Shown: positions 22,006 through 31,269 of the stretch, one piece after another
How positions within the stretch are numbered: position 1 is the first letter of the stretch
Layout of the letters: each line of letters begins with the position of its first letter
Source of the DNA: Sphingomonas crusticola
GTDB taxonomy: Bacteria > Pseudomonadota > Alphaproteobacteria > Sphingomonadales > Sphingomonadaceae
DNA: 64,000 bases
Direction: 5' to 3'
Assembly: GCF_003391115.1 (NCBI RefSeq)
Contig: NZ_QTJP01000001.1
Location: 1,116,001-1,180,000 of the forward strand
The notes under the pieces: model-generated
Told to the model about the DNA's origin: nothing
Seen by the model: only the letters and a program-made list of their open reading frames with translations
The model's database searches: none
Made by a program: the position numbers and the translations under genes

Positions 22006-22482
22006 CTATTTCTTGCGGGTGAAATCCACCGAAACGACGTTGGAACCATCTTCCGCCGGGCGGATGATCGGGTCGTTCTCCGCTTCGGCGATCTCCTCAG
22101 GCTGCTGATCATCGACCTGGGCCGAGAAATGCAGCGCGAAATCGACCGCGGGATCGTGAAACGCCGTGATGGCGGCGAACGGGATGGAAAGCTTGGAGCC
22201 GACCTGGTTGAACGACAGGCCGACTTCGAAGCCGGTTTCGCTGACGTGCAGGTCCCAATAGCGGTTCTGAATGACGATCGTCATCTCGTCGGGATAGCGA
22301 TCGGTCAGATGCTTCGGGATGTCGACGCCCGGAGCGCCTGTCTTGAAGGTGATGTAGAAATGATGGTTGCCGGGCAATCCGGCGGTCTCCACCTGCCCCA
22401 GCACGCGGCCGACCACGGCGCGCAGAGCGTCCTGGACGATCTCGTCATAGGGAATCAGGCTATCGGGCGCGCCCTCGGTCAT
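22006..22482 (-). CDS. sspB: SspB-type ClpXP adaptor protein
   Basis: This 158-aa protein is the alphaproteobacterial SspB, which binds ssrA tags on stalled-ribosome products and hands them to ClpXP. The N terminus MTEGAPDSLIPYDEIVQDALR, HHFYITFKTGAPGVDIP and VGLSFNQVGSKLSIPF are typical, and the C-terminal tail ends in a basic peptide (VVSVDFTRKK) that docks on ClpX. The frame is open beyond 22482 but without homology. It is divergent from hisB across 76 bp. Confidence 0.9.
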   Translation of the reverse strand: MTEGAPDSLIPYDEIVQDALRAVVGRVLGQVETAGLPGNHHFYITFKTGAPGVDIPKHLTDRYPDEMTIVIQNRYWDLHVSETGFEVGLSFNQVGSKLSIPFAAITAFHDPAVDFALHFSAQVDDQQPEEIAEAENDPIIRPAEDGSNVVSVDFTRKK

Positions 22483-22558
22483 GAGGCCCAAGTGAACGGA
22501 GGCGCGAGGCGGGTCAAGCGTTGCCTGTCTCCGGTTCGGCGCTATAGGCGGGCGCGCC

Positions 22559-23170
22559 ATGCGCAGCGCAACCATCAGCCGCAAGACCGCCGAAACGGCG
22601 ATCGATGTCACCGTCAACCTCGACGGTTCGGGCGTCTATGACGTCGCGACCGGGATCGGTTTTCTCGATCACATGATCGAGCAGCTGTCGCGCCACGCTT
22701 TGATCGATATTCAGATGAAGGTCGATGGCGACCTCCACATCGATCAGCATCACACCACGGAGGATTCGGCGCTCGCGCTCGGTCAGGCGATCGCCAAGGC
22801 GCTCGGCGACCGGCGCGGCATCACCCGCTTTGGCACGGCCTACTCGCCGATGGACGAGACCCTGAGCCGCGTCGCGATCGATATTTCGGGACGCCCCTTC
22901 CTGGTTTGGAAATCGGAATTCTCGCAGACCAAGCTCGGCGAGCTCGATACCGAACTGATCGAACATTGGTTTCAGAGCTTCGCCGGCGAAGTGGGCATGA
23001 CGCTCCACGTCGAGACGCTCTACGGCCGCAACAACCACCATATTTGCGAGAGCATCTTCAAGGGCTGCGCGCGGGCGCTGCGCCAGGCGGTCGAGATCGA
23101 TCCGCGCAAGGGCGACATGATTCCCTCGACCAAGGGGATGCTGGCCAGGGGATCTTTGGGCGGTGCCTGA
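22559..23170 (+). CDS. hisB: Imidazoleglycerol-phosphate dehydratase
   Basis: HisB (203 aa) dehydrates imidazole glycerol phosphate to imidazole acetol phosphate in histidine synthesis. This is the single-function form, without the phosphatase domain of enterobacteria. The manganese-binding motifs [14 protein letters not shown] and [11 protein letters not shown] are intact, as is [12 protein letters not shown]. It is first in the hisB-hisH-hisA-hisF-hisE set and overlaps hisH by 8 bases. Confidence 0.97.
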   Translation: MRSATISRKTAETAIDVTVNLDGSGVYDVATGIGFLDHMIEQLSRHALIDIQMKVDGDLHIDQHHTTEDSALALGQAIAKALGDRRGITRFGTAYSPMDETLSRVAIDISGRPFLVWKSEFSQTKLGELDTELIEHWFQSFAGEVGMTLHVETLYGRNNHHICESIFKGCARALRQAVEIDPRKGDMIPSTKGMLARGSLGGA

Positions 23171-23783
23171 GGGCCTCGCGCTGGTCGATTACGGCGCCGG
23201 CAACCTTCGATCGGTCGAGAATGCGCTGCGGGCGGCGGGCGCACCCGACGTGCTCGTGACTGCCGATCCGCAGGATGTGCTCAACGCCGAGCGGATCGTG
23301 CTGCCGGGCGTCGGCGCATTCGCGGCCTGTATGGGCGCCCTGTCCGCCATTCCCGGCATGGTTGATGCCCTCAATGAGCGAGTGATCCAGCAGGGTGCGC
23401 CCTTTCTGGGCGTCTGTGTCGGCATGCAGCTAATGGCCGATGCCGGGGAGGAATTCGGCGCGCATCCCGGCCTTGGCTGGATTCCCGGCACCGTCGCCAA
23501 GCTCGAGCCGATCGATCCCGAGGCGCGCGTGCCCCACATGGGCTGGAACGACGTCGTCCCCGTCGTATCACACCCCCTGATCGTGCCCGGCGAGGCCTAT
23601 TTTCTGCATAGTTTCGGCTTTCGCACCGCCGATCCGGCGACGCTTGCGGCCACCACTGATCATGGCGGCACCGTCACCGCCGCGGTTGCGCGCGACAATC
23701 TGGTTGGTGCGCAGTTCCATCCCGAAAAGAGCCAGGCCTACGGCCTCGCCTTCCTCGCCCGCTTTCTCGATTGGCGTCCCTGA
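23163..23783 (+). CDS. hisH: Imidazole glycerol phosphate synthase, glutaminase subunit
   Basis: HisH (206 aa) is the class I glutamine amidotransferase that feeds ammonia to HisF. The catalytic Cys is in [10 protein letters not shown] (about residue 82), and the His-Glu pair in QFHPEKSQ (about residue 188). The start is GTG at 23163, inside the end of hisB. The stop abuts the hisA start, so translation is coupled along the set. Confidence 0.96.
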   Translation: MPEGLALVDYGAGNLRSVENALRAAGAPDVLVTADPQDVLNAERIVLPGVGAFAACMGALSAIPGMVDALNERVIQQGAPFLGVCVGMQLMADAGEEFGAHPGLGWIPGTVAKLEPIDPEARVPHMGWNDVVPVVSHPLIVPGEAYFLHSFGFRTADPATLAATTDHGGTVTAAVARDNLVGAQFHPEKSQAYGLAFLARFLDWRP

Positions 23784-24524
23784 ATGAGCATCACAATCTA
23801 TCCCGCGATCGATCTCAAGGGCGGCAAGGTCGTGCGCCTCGCCGAGGGCGATATGGAGCGGGCGACGATCTACAACGACGATCCGATCGCACAGGCCAAC
23901 GTTTTCCACGACCAGGGCGCGAATTTCCTCCACGTGGTCGACCTCGATGGCGCGATCGCGGGCGGATCGGTCAACGGCCAGGTCGTGGCCGAGATCGTCC
24001 AGAGCTTTCCCGGCCAAGTCCAGGTTGGCGGCGGCATTCGCGACCGCGCGGCGATCGACCGCTGGCTGGAGCGCGGCGTATGGCGCGTCGTGATCGGCAC
24101 GGCGGCGCTGCACGATCCCGACCTCGTTCATGAGGCCGCCCGGGCCCTCCCGGGGCGCATCGTGGTCGCAGTCGATGCGCGCGACGGCATGGTCACCACT
24201 CATGGCTGGGCGGAAGCTTCCGACATGTCCGCGGCCGACTTGTCCAACCGTTTCGCCGATGCCGGCGTGGCCGCCGCACTGTTCACCGATGTCGGCCGCG
24301 ACGGTATGCTCAAGGGCTGCAACGTGCGCGCGACCTCCGAACTGGCGCGCAACACAAGGCTGCCGGTAATCGCCAGCGGTGGGGTCAAGGGGCTGGTCGA
24401 TATCGCCGATCTTGCCCGCCACGCGAGCGAAGGGATCGAAGGCGTAATCTGTGGCCGCTCGCTCTACGAAGGCCGGCTGGATCTGCGCAAGGCGCTGCGG
24501 CTGGCACGCGACGAAAGCCTGTGA
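23784..24524 (+). CDS. hisA: 1-(5-phosphoribosyl)-5-[(5-phosphoribosylamino)methylideneamino]imidazole-4-carboxamide isomerase
   Basis: HisA (246 aa) is the ProFAR isomerase, a (beta/alpha)8 barrel that opens the aminated ribose in an Amadori rearrangement. The first-strand motif [15 protein letters not shown] with the catalytic Asp and the [12 protein letters not shown] and IASGGVKGL phosphate sites are present. It overlaps hisF by 4 bases. Confidence 0.96.
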   Translation: MSITIYPAIDLKGGKVVRLAEGDMERATIYNDDPIAQANVFHDQGANFLHVVDLDGAIAGGSVNGQVVAEIVQSFPGQVQVGGGIRDRAAIDRWLERGVWRVVIGTAALHDPDLVHEAARALPGRIVVAVDARDGMVTTHGWAEASDMSAADLSNRFADAGVAAALFTDVGRDGMLKGCNVRATSELARNTRLPVIASGGVKGLVDIADLARHASEGIEGVICGRSLYEGRLDLRKALRLARDESL

Positions 24525-25291
24525 CGGTCCGCGTTCGCGTCATTCCCTGCCTTGATGTGGCGGGCGGGCGCGTGGTCAAGGGCGTGCAATTTCTCGATCT
24601 CGCCGACGCGGGCGATCCGGTCGAGCAGGCCAAGGTCTATGACGCCGCCGGCGCCGACGAGCTGTGTTTCCTCGACATCACCGCCTCGCATGAAGCACGC
24701 GGCACGATCCTGGACGTCGTCGCGCGCACCGCGGCGGTCTGCTTCATGCCGCTCACCGTCGGCGGCGGCGTGCGCACGCCCGAAGATGCCCGCGCGCTGT
24801 TGCTGGCGGGTGCCGACAAGGTCGCAATCAACTCGGCCGCTGTCGCCCGGCCAGAGCTCGCTGCCGAGCTTGCCGATCGGTTCGGAGCGCAATGTGTCGT
24901 CGGCGCAGTGGACGCCAAGGCCGTGGGCCGCGGCCGCTGGGAAATCTTCACCCATGGTGGCCGCCGCGCGACCGGCATCGACGCGATCGAACATGCCGTG
25001 CGGCTGGCCGAACTAGGGGCGGGGGAATTGCTCGTTACCTCGATGGACAATGACGGCACCAAGGGCGGCTACGACCTCGCTCTAACCCGCGCGATCGCGG
25101 ATGCCGTCGCCGTGCCGGTTATCGCGAGCGGCGGGGTCGGCACGCTCGAGGATCTGGTCGCGGGCGTGACGCAGGGGCATGCCAGCGCGGTGCTGGCCGC
25201 CTCCATCTTCCATTTCGGCGAGCATAGCGTCGCCGAGGCTCATGCCGCGCTCGCCGAGGCGGGATTGCCGGTGCGGTCCCCGCCGCGCTAG
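24521..25291 (+). CDS. hisF: Imidazole glycerol phosphate synthase, cyclase subunit
   Basis: HisF (256 aa) is the barrel subunit that makes imidazole glycerol phosphate and AICAR using ammonia from HisH. The N-terminal [16 protein letters not shown] with its catalytic Asp, the [12 protein letters not shown] loop, [12 protein letters not shown] and [12 protein letters not shown] are intact. The start is GTG at 24521, overlapping the hisA stop. HisE follows 9 bp later. Confidence 0.97.
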   Translation: MTVRVRVIPCLDVAGGRVVKGVQFLDLADAGDPVEQAKVYDAAGADELCFLDITASHEARGTILDVVARTAAVCFMPLTVGGGVRTPEDARALLLAGADKVAINSAAVARPELAAELADRFGAQCVVGAVDAKAVGRGRWEIFTHGGRRATGIDAIEHAVRLAELGAGELLVTSMDNDGTKGGYDLALTRAIADAVAVPVIASGGVGTLEDLVAGVTQGHASAVLAASIFHFGEHSVAEAHAALAEAGLPVRSPPR

Positions 25292-25300
25292 ACGCACCCT

Positions 25301-25618
25301 ATGGCCGACACGCTCACTCGCCTCGAAGCGACCATCGCCAGCCGCACCGGCGCCGATCCGGCGTCCTCCTACGTCGCAAGCCTCTTTGCGAAAGGACGCG
25401 GCACGATAGCGCGCAAATTCGGCGAGGAGGCGGTCGAGACGATCGTCGCCGCGCTAGGCGAGGATAAGTCGGCTTTGGCAGGTGAAGCTGCCGATACGCT
25501 CTTCCACCTGATGATCCTCCTCGCCGACGCCGGCATTCGCTTGGCCGACGTGCTGACGATATTGGAGCAGCGCGAGGGCACGTCAGGTCATGACGAGAAA
25601 GCCAACCGGCCCTCCTAA
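25301..25618 (+). CDS. hisE: Phosphoribosyl-ATP pyrophosphatase
   Basis: HisE (105 aa) hydrolyses phosphoribosyl-ATP to phosphoribosyl-AMP, the second step of histidine synthesis. It is the separate all-alpha form, not fused to HisI. The motif RKFGEEAVETIVAALGED with its acidic metal-binding residues and EAADTLFHLMILL are typical. It is the last gene of the his run. Confidence 0.94.
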   Translation: MADTLTRLEATIASRTGADPASSYVASLFAKGRGTIARKFGEEAVETIVAALGEDKSALAGEAADTLFHLMILLADAGIRLADVLTILEQREGTSGHDEKANRPS

Positions 25619-25703
25619 GCCAGGCGCCACAATGCCGATACCGCGGCTCGCGATCGTTACGGCTAAGCATTTGATAACTTGAATTAACTTTGCAAATAAC
25701 TGC

Positions 25704-25728
25704 GGAACATCGCTCCGCCTCTCCGGTT
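25704..25728 (+). promoter_or_regulatory. EcfG-type (general stress) promoter of the manganese catalase unit
   Basis: GGAAC at 25704-25708 and GTT at 25726-25728 are separated by 17 bases, matching the alphaproteobacterial EcfG consensus (GGAAC, 16-17 bases, (C)GTT). The predicted transcript would start near 25735, about 20 bases before the catalase ATG. Control by the PhyR-NepR-EcfG cascade is inferred from the motif alone. Confidence 0.75.
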
Positions 25729-25755
25729 GAATGGCTGTCATCCAGGAGATTAGCG

Positions 25756-26712
25756 ATGTTCATGCACAATAAGCGGCTTCAATATACCGTTAGGGTATCG
25801 GAGCCGAATCCGCGCCTTGCGACTATGATGCTTGAGCAGTTCGGCGGCGCGGACGGCGAGCTAGCCGCTGCGATGCGCTATTTCACCCAGGCGCTTGGCG
25901 ATGAAGATCCCGGCCGTAAGGACATGCTGCTCGATATCGCGACTGAAGAGCTGAGCCATTTGGAAGTGATCGGTTCGATCGTCGCCATGCTCAATAAAGG
26001 CGTGAAGGCCCAGCTGGCCGAAGGACAGATGGAAGAGGTCGAGCTGTACCGCACGATCGGCGCCACCGGCACGAGCGCCAAGGAAGCGTTGTTGTTCGGC
26101 GGCGGGCCCGCCCTGATCGACTCGGCCGGCGTTCCCTGGACGGCGGCCTATGTCGATAGCCGCGGCGAGCCGACCGCTGATTTGCGCTCCAATATCGCTG
26201 CCGAAAGCCGCGCCAAGATCGTCTACGAGCGCCTCATCAACATCACCGATGATCCCGGCATCAAGGAGGCACTCGGCTTTCTCATGACGCGCGAAATCGC
26301 GCATCAGAAATCGTTCGAGAAGGCGCTCTACGCGATCGAGGATAATTTCCCCTCGGGCAAACTGCCGGGCATCGAGAAATATGCCAACATCTACGTCAAT
26401 ACGTCGCAGGGCGAAGGCGATACCACCGGTCCGTGGAATTCGGGCGACCAATGGGATCGCATCGACGATCTGTCGCAGACCATGCCGATCGACGGTGGCG
26501 ACGGCCTCGCTACGGTTTCGCTCGACAAGGCGGATCAGGCGGTTGCTACCAAGCTGGCCAAGCGCACCATGTCGGATCCGAGCGGCAATCCGCTGACCGG
26601 AGTTGACCTCGGCGCGGGACCTGGCGCCGGGCGTACCACTAACGGTGATCAGGGCGGCGCTCCGGACATCGAATCCGCCCCGGCCATGGCCGAGGCCAAC
26701 GCCCCCGCCTGA
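25756..26712 (+). CDS. Manganese catalase
   Basis: This 318-aa protein is a non-haem, dimanganese catalase that disproportionates hydrogen peroxide. The family N terminus MFMHNKRLQYTVRVSEPNP is present. The five metal ligands appear in a ferritin-like bundle: Glu in GGADGELAAAMRYFTQ, Glu and His in ATEELSHLEVIG, Glu in AAESRAKIVYERL, and His in REIAHQKSF. The ATG at 25756 follows AGGAG by 8 bases; the longer frame lacks homology. It is followed by a ferritin-like protein and an Nramp transporter, a sensible set for a Mn-dependent enzyme, and is preceded by an EcfG-type promoter. The tail is Gly/Ala-rich. Confidence 0.95.
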   Translation: MFMHNKRLQYTVRVSEPNPRLATMMLEQFGGADGELAAAMRYFTQALGDEDPGRKDMLLDIATEELSHLEVIGSIVAMLNKGVKAQLAEGQMEEVELYRTIGATGTSAKEALLFGGGPALIDSAGVPWTAAYVDSRGEPTADLRSNIAAESRAKIVYERLINITDDPGIKEALGFLMTREIAHQKSFEKALYAIEDNFPSGKLPGIEKYANIYVNTSQGEGDTTGPWNSGDQWDRIDDLSQTMPIDGGDGLATVSLDKADQAVATKLAKRTMSDPSGNPLTGVDLGAGPGAGRTTNGDQGGAPDIESAPAMAEANAPA

Positions 26713-26742
26713 ACTCCTCAGGTCGACGTTTGAGAACCCGTG

Positions 26743-27258
26743 ATGGAAACTGCCGAAACAGTTCGTGAAGTCTTCATCACGGGTCTCAAGAATGCGCATG
26801 CGCTTGAAAATCAGGCGCTTGCGCTCATAGATCGCCAGATCGAACATCTCGCGCATTATGCCGAGGTCGAGCAGCGGCTGCGTAGCCATCGCGGCGAGAC
26901 GCAGACGCAGATCACCCGCCTTGACCGTCTGCTCGAAGGCTATGGCGAGAGCTCGTCAGGATTGAAGGACACGGCGCTCAGCCTGTCCGGCAACTTGGCA
27001 GCGATCGCGCACACATTCGCGCCCGACGAGATCATCAAGAACAGTCTTGCCAATTTCGCGTTCGAGAATTTCGAGGCCGCGACCTACAAGGCGTTGATCG
27101 TCATGGCCGAAGAAGGCGGGTTCGCCGATGCAGTGCCAATCCTCCAGCAGTCGCTACAGGAGGAACTAGTGATGGTGGCCTTTTGCGACGAGATATTGCC
27201 GATCGTGGTCCGCAAATATCTCGGTTTCCGAGCGAGCGGAGAGCAGGCGAGCCATTGA
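26743..27258 (+). CDS. Ferritin-like DUF892 (YciE/YciF-type) protein
   Basis: This 171-aa helical protein is of the DUF892 family. It shows VREVFITGLKNAHALENQALALI, the EVEQRLRSHRGETQTQITRLDRLLEGYG segment and FAFENFEAATYKALIVMAEE. Glu/His residues in the helices can form a dimetal site as in YciF-like stress proteins. Start is ATG 26743 or the GTG just before it. It lies 30 bp after the Mn catalase gene, which it commonly accompanies in stress operons. Its role is unknown; peroxide or metal handling is likely from context. Confidence 0.85.
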   Translation: METAETVREVFITGLKNAHALENQALALIDRQIEHLAHYAEVEQRLRSHRGETQTQITRLDRLLEGYGESSSGLKDTALSLSGNLAAIAHTFAPDEIIKNSLANFAFENFEAATYKALIVMAEEGGFADAVPILQQSLQEELVMVAFCDEILPIVVRKYLGFRASGEQASH

Positions 27259-27286
27259 GGCTCTTGCGCTGTATGGTGTCGGGGTT

Positions 27287-28642
27287 TTGACACCGCCGCC
27301 TCCTCCGCCCGCCAGCCTTGCGCTGGAGCAGCCCGCCCCGCACGTCGGGAGCCTGGGCACTGCTTACGCAAGCGTTCCGGTCCCGCGCCGCGGCTCCTTC
27401 TGGCGCAAGCTCGGCGCCTTCATGGGCCCGGGCTACCTTATCGCCGTCGGCTATATGGACCCCGGCAATTGGGCGACCGATCTCGCCGGCGGCTCGCGTT
27501 ATGGCTATTCCCTGCTGTGGGTCATCGTCGCCTCCAACCTGATGGCGATGTTGCTGCAGGCGCTGTCGGCCAAACTTGGCATCGTCGCCGGCCGCGACCT
27601 CGCCCAGGCCTGCCGCGAACATTATTCGCCACCCGTCCGCATCCTGCTCTGGCTGCTGGCCGAGGTGGCGATCATCGCCTGCGATCTGGCGGAGGTGATT
27701 GGCACGGCGGTCGCGTTGCAGCTGCTCTTCGGCATCCCGATGCCGCTCGGCGTCTGCCTGACCGGCGTCAATGTCGCCATCGCCATGCTGCTGGAGCGAC
27801 GCGGCTTCAGGAAATTGGAGGCGCTCATCGCTGGCCTGATGGTGGTCGTCGCCGTCAGCCTCGGCATCGAACTGATCCTGTCGCGGCCGGACATGGCGGC
27901 GATCGCCGGCGGACTGGTGCCCTCCGCCGGCATGATTCACGACCCGGCCATGCTCTTCATCGCCGCGGGCATCATCGGCGCGACGGTCATGCCGCATAAT
28001 CTCTATCTTCATTCGGCGGTCGTGCAGACACGGCAACTCAGCGGCAGCCTTTCCAGCAAGCGCGAGGCGGTGTTTTTCGCCACGCTGGACAGCGTGCTCG
28101 CACTCAGCCTGGCGATGCTGGTCAATGCCGCGATCCTGCTGTTGGCCGCATCCGTTTTCCATCCCCGCGGCCAGCCGGTCGAGGACATCGCCCAGGCCTA
28201 TCATCTGCTCTCGCCGATGCTGGGCGTGAGCGCGGCCAGCCTGCTGTTCGCCATCGCGCTACTCGCCTCGGGCCAGAATTCTACGCTGACCGGCACGATG
28301 GCCGGCCAGGTGGTGATGGAAGGGTTCACCAATTTGCGGATGCCCGTCTGGGCCCGCCGCTCTTTGTCGCGCGCGCTGGCGATCGTGCCCGCGGCAATTG
28401 TCGCCGCCATGTTCGGGAATTCCGGCACAGCCAAATTACTCCTCGCCAGCCAGGTCGTACTGACGGTGCAGCTGCCGTTCGCGATAGTGCCGCTGATCCG
28501 CCTTACCGGCAGCCGCGCGGTGATGGGCGAATTTGCCAACCGGCGCTGGGTCCAGTGGAGCGCGTGGATCATCGCAACCTTGATCGCCGGCGTCGGCCTC
28601 AAGCTGTTGTTCGATCTTGCCCGCTCCACCCTCGTCGGATGA
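27287..28642 (+). CDS. mntH: Nramp-family divalent metal (Mn2+) transporter
   Basis: This 451-aa inner-membrane protein has about eleven helices. The DPGNWATD motif of helix 1 and the MPHN motif of helix 6 (ATVMPHNLYLHS) carry the metal-binding Asp, Asn and Met that favour Mn2+ and Fe2+. It ends in a normal C-terminal helix set. The start is uncertain: TTG at 27287 gives a Pro-rich N-terminal tail and no better start is seen before the helix 1 region. Next to a Mn catalase, it most likely imports manganese for that enzyme. Confidence 0.9.
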   Translation: MTPPPPPPASLALEQPAPHVGSLGTAYASVPVPRRGSFWRKLGAFMGPGYLIAVGYMDPGNWATDLAGGSRYGYSLLWVIVASNLMAMLLQALSAKLGIVAGRDLAQACREHYSPPVRILLWLLAEVAIIACDLAEVIGTAVALQLLFGIPMPLGVCLTGVNVAIAMLLERRGFRKLEALIAGLMVVVAVSLGIELILSRPDMAAIAGGLVPSAGMIHDPAMLFIAAGIIGATVMPHNLYLHSAVVQTRQLSGSLSSKREAVFFATLDSVLALSLAMLVNAAILLLAASVFHPRGQPVEDIAQAYHLLSPMLGVSAASLLFAIALLASGQNSTLTGTMAGQVVMEGFTNLRMPVWARRSLSRALAIVPAAIVAAMFGNSGTAKLLLASQVVLTVQLPFAIVPLIRLTGSRAVMGEFANRRWVQWSAWIIATLIAGVGLKLLFDLARSTLVG

Positions 28643-28712
28643 CCGTGCGCGGCGCTTGTTGTCGCTACCGGCCGGGTCGTAGGTAGGGCGATCGATATTG
28701 CGAGGAGCCACC

Positions 28713-29090
28713 ATGCCGATCGACGCCACCCTGCCCTATGACGACACGAACATCTTCGCCCGCATCCTCCGCAGGGAGATACCAGCCAAGACCGTCTACG
28801 AGGACGATTACGCCCTCGCCTTTCATGACATCACGCCGCGCGCGCCGGTCCATATCCTCGTGATCCCGCGCGGCCCCTATGCCTCTTGGGACGACTTCTC
28901 GGCGAACGCCTCCGAGGCGGAGATAGCCGGGTTCGTCCGTGCCGTCGGCAAGGTCGCGCGCGACAATGGGTTGGTGGCACCGGGCTACCGCCTGCTCGCA
29001 AATACCGGCGGCGACGGCGGGCAAGAGGTAGCGCACCTTCACGTCCACCTGTTTGGCGGCCGCCGCTTGGGCCCGATGCTGGTGGAGTGA
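28713..29090 (+). CDS. HIT-family nucleotide hydrolase (HinT-like)
   Basis: This 125-aa protein belongs to the histidine triad family, with the motif HLHVHLFGGR near residue 111. HinT-type proteins split adenosine phosphoramidates and AMP-lysine. FARILRREIPAKTVYEDDYALAFHDI and HILVIPRGP are typical. A GAGGAG ribosome site precedes the ATG. It stands as a single gene between mntH and the permease; in some alphaproteobacteria the HIT gene directly follows hisE. Confidence 0.93.
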   Translation: MPIDATLPYDDTNIFARILRREIPAKTVYEDDYALAFHDITPRAPVHILVIPRGPYASWDDFSANASEAEIAGFVRAVGKVARDNGLVAPGYRLLANTGGDGGQEVAHLHVHLFGGRRLGPMLVE

Positions 29091-29218
29091 CCGGGTCGCG
29101 CATGATCGCCGCTTCGCGGGCAATCCGGAATAAGCCCGCCCCTATTGCGCTGTCGGCACAAGGCGTTAGGCTCGCCCGATAAGCAGCAGGCGTGCAACGC
29201 CTTCGCAAGGGGACCTTC

Positions 29219-30817
29219 ATGTTCTTCGACCGCGTCAAACCGCTCGACGCCATCCTTCTCACTGCCGAGAAGAAAGGCCTGCACCGTACGCTTGGTGCCT
29301 TCCAGCTTACGATGCTCGGCATCGGCGCCGTCATCGGCACCGGCATCTTCGTGCTGACGTCGGAAGCGGCGCAGAAGGCCGGCCCCGGCATGCTGCTGTC
29401 CTTCATCGTCGCGGGCTTCGTCTGCGCGGTCGCCGCGCTCTGCTATTCCGAACTCGCCTCGATGGTCCCCGTTTCGGGTTCCGCTTATACCTATACTTAT
29501 GCCGTCGTCGGCGAGCTGCTCGCCTGGATGGTCGGCTGGGCGCTGATCCTCGAATATGCCGTCGGCGCCAGCGCGGTTGCGGTTGGCTGGTCGAACCATG
29601 CCGTCGGCTTGTTGCGAGGTTTAGGGATAAACTTCCCCGCGGCGCTGAGTAACGCCGACGCCTTGATGGCCAAGGTCCAGCTCGCCTTTGGTGCGACGCC
29701 GTCAACCGATCTCACCATGGCATTGCAGGTTGGCGGCTGGATCAACGTGCCCGCAATCATCATCTGCGGTCTCGTCACCTGGCTGCTGATCATCGGCACG
29801 ACCGAGAGCGCGCGCGTCAATGCTGTGCTGGTGGCGATCAAGATCCTCGCTTTGACCGCCTTTGTGATCCTCACCATTCCGGTCATGAATGCCGCGAATT
29901 TCGACCCGTTCATGCCCACCGGCGCCACTGGCGTGATGGGTGCGGCCGCATCGATCTTCTTCGCTTATGTCGGCTTCGACGCGGTCTCGACCGCCGCTGA
30001 GGAAACCAAGAACCCACAGCGCAACGTGCCGATCGGGCTGATCGCCAGCCTGTTCATCTGTACCGCTTTCTATCTGCTCGTTGCCTCGGGCGCGATCGGC
30101 GCGATCGGTGCGCAGCCGGAAATGGCCGGTGGCGTCCCCCTCTCGCCCGGCTCGGCTGAGATGGCCGGCCGTTGCGCCTCAATCGTGGCCGGCGGCGCGC
30201 TGGAGCCGTTGGTCTGCTCCAAGGAAGCCCTGGTTCATGTCCTCGACACGATCGGCTGGCACTCGGTCGGCCGGCTGGTCGGCCTGGCCGCCGTGCTGGC
30301 ATTGCCCTCGGTCGTGCTGATGATGATGTTCGGCCAGACGCGTGTCTTCTTCACCATGGCACGCGACGGCCTGCTGCCGGAGAAACTGGCATCGGTCCAT
30401 CCGCGCTATCGCACCCCGCATGTCGTGACGATCGTCACCGGCATCGGCGCGACGATCGCGGCGGCTTTCCTGCCCGTCGGCAAGCTCGCCGATTATTCCA
30501 ACTCGGGCACCTTGTTCGCGTTCATGATGGTAGCGATTTCGGTAATGGTATTGCGCAAGGTCGATCCGTCGCGCCGCCGCCCCTTCCGCATGCCGATCGT
30601 GTGGGTGATCGCGCCACTCGCCATCTTCGGCTGCCTGTATCTCTACATCTCGCTGCCGCTGACCGCGATCCTGGTCCTGCCGATCTGGGGCGCGTTCGGC
30701 CTGCTGCTCTACTTCTTCTACAGCCGCTCGCGCAGCCATGTCGGGCGCGGCCATGTCGAAGTGCCGGAGGAAGAGGCCTATCACGGCACCGAACCCCCGC
30801 AGCCGGGCACGCGCTGA
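29219..30817 (+). CDS. APC-superfamily amino acid permease (cationic amino acid transporter-like)
   Basis: This 532-aa membrane protein has about twelve helices. The GAVIGTGIFVLTSEAAQKAGPG motif of helix 1 and SIFFAYVGFDAVSTAAEETKNPQR are those of the CAT-like branch of the APC family. It probably imports amino acids; the substrate is not clear from sequence. AAGGGG stands about 7 bases before the ATG at 29219. The following acetyltransferase gene starts 4 bp after its stop and is likely co-transcribed. Confidence 0.9.
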   Translation: MFFDRVKPLDAILLTAEKKGLHRTLGAFQLTMLGIGAVIGTGIFVLTSEAAQKAGPGMLLSFIVAGFVCAVAALCYSELASMVPVSGSAYTYTYAVVGELLAWMVGWALILEYAVGASAVAVGWSNHAVGLLRGLGINFPAALSNADALMAKVQLAFGATPSTDLTMALQVGGWINVPAIIICGLVTWLLIIGTTESARVNAVLVAIKILALTAFVILTIPVMNAANFDPFMPTGATGVMGAAASIFFAYVGFDAVSTAAEETKNPQRNVPIGLIASLFICTAFYLLVASGAIGAIGAQPEMAGGVPLSPGSAEMAGRCASIVAGGALEPLVCSKEALVHVLDTIGWHSVGRLVGLAAVLALPSVVLMMMFGQTRVFFTMARDGLLPEKLASVHPRYRTPHVVTIVTGIGATIAAAFLPVGKLADYSNSGTLFAFMMVAISVMVLRKVDPSRRRPFRMPIVWVIAPLAIFGCLYLYISLPLTAILVLPIWGAFGLLLYFFYSRSRSHVGRGHVEVPEEEAYHGTEPPQPGTR

Positions 30818-30821
30818 TCCG

Positions 30822-31268
30822 GTGAGCGTCGAGCGGATCGATGCTGCCGGCCATGCGCTGGCCGGCGGCGACGATCTGCTTGCGGACGGCGAGGCGCTCC
30901 ATCGGGCCTTCCGCCCCAACATGGGCGCCAACTATCACGCACACATGACGGCGATGTTCGCCGAAGGCGCGGGCCTGATCCAGCTGGCGGATGAGGATAA
31001 GGTGTGCGCGCTGGCGGTGTGGCGTGCCTTCCACACTACCTATTGCGGGTACCGGCTGGAAATCGACGATCTCGTTACAGACGAGACGCAGCGCTCCAAG
31101 GGCTATGGCGCGACCTTGCTCGCTTTCATCGAGGCGAAAGCGCGCGCCATGGGCTGCGACACGCTGACGCTCAACTCGGGCACGCATCGCACTCGCGCGC
31201 ACGCTTTCTATTTTCGGGAAGGCCTGCACATCCACGCCTTCCACTTCACCAAGGGTCTGCGCGGCTAG
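30822..31268 (+). CDS. GNAT acetyltransferase
   Basis: This 148-aa protein has a GNAT fold: YRLEIDDLVTDETQRSKGYGATLLAFIEAKA with the acetyl-CoA loop QRSKGYG, and HRTRAHAFYFREGLHIHAFHFTK at the C terminus. It starts at GTG 30822, only 4 bp past the permease stop. Its stop lies 1 bp from that of the convergent SDR gene. Substrate unknown. Confidence 0.85.
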   Translation: MSVERIDAAGHALAGGDDLLADGEALHRAFRPNMGANYHAHMTAMFAEGAGLIQLADEDKVCALAVWRAFHTTYCGYRLEIDDLVTDETQRSKGYGATLLAFIEAKARAMGCDTLTLNSGTHRTRAHAFYFREGLHIHAFHFTKGLRG

Positions 31269-31269
31269 C

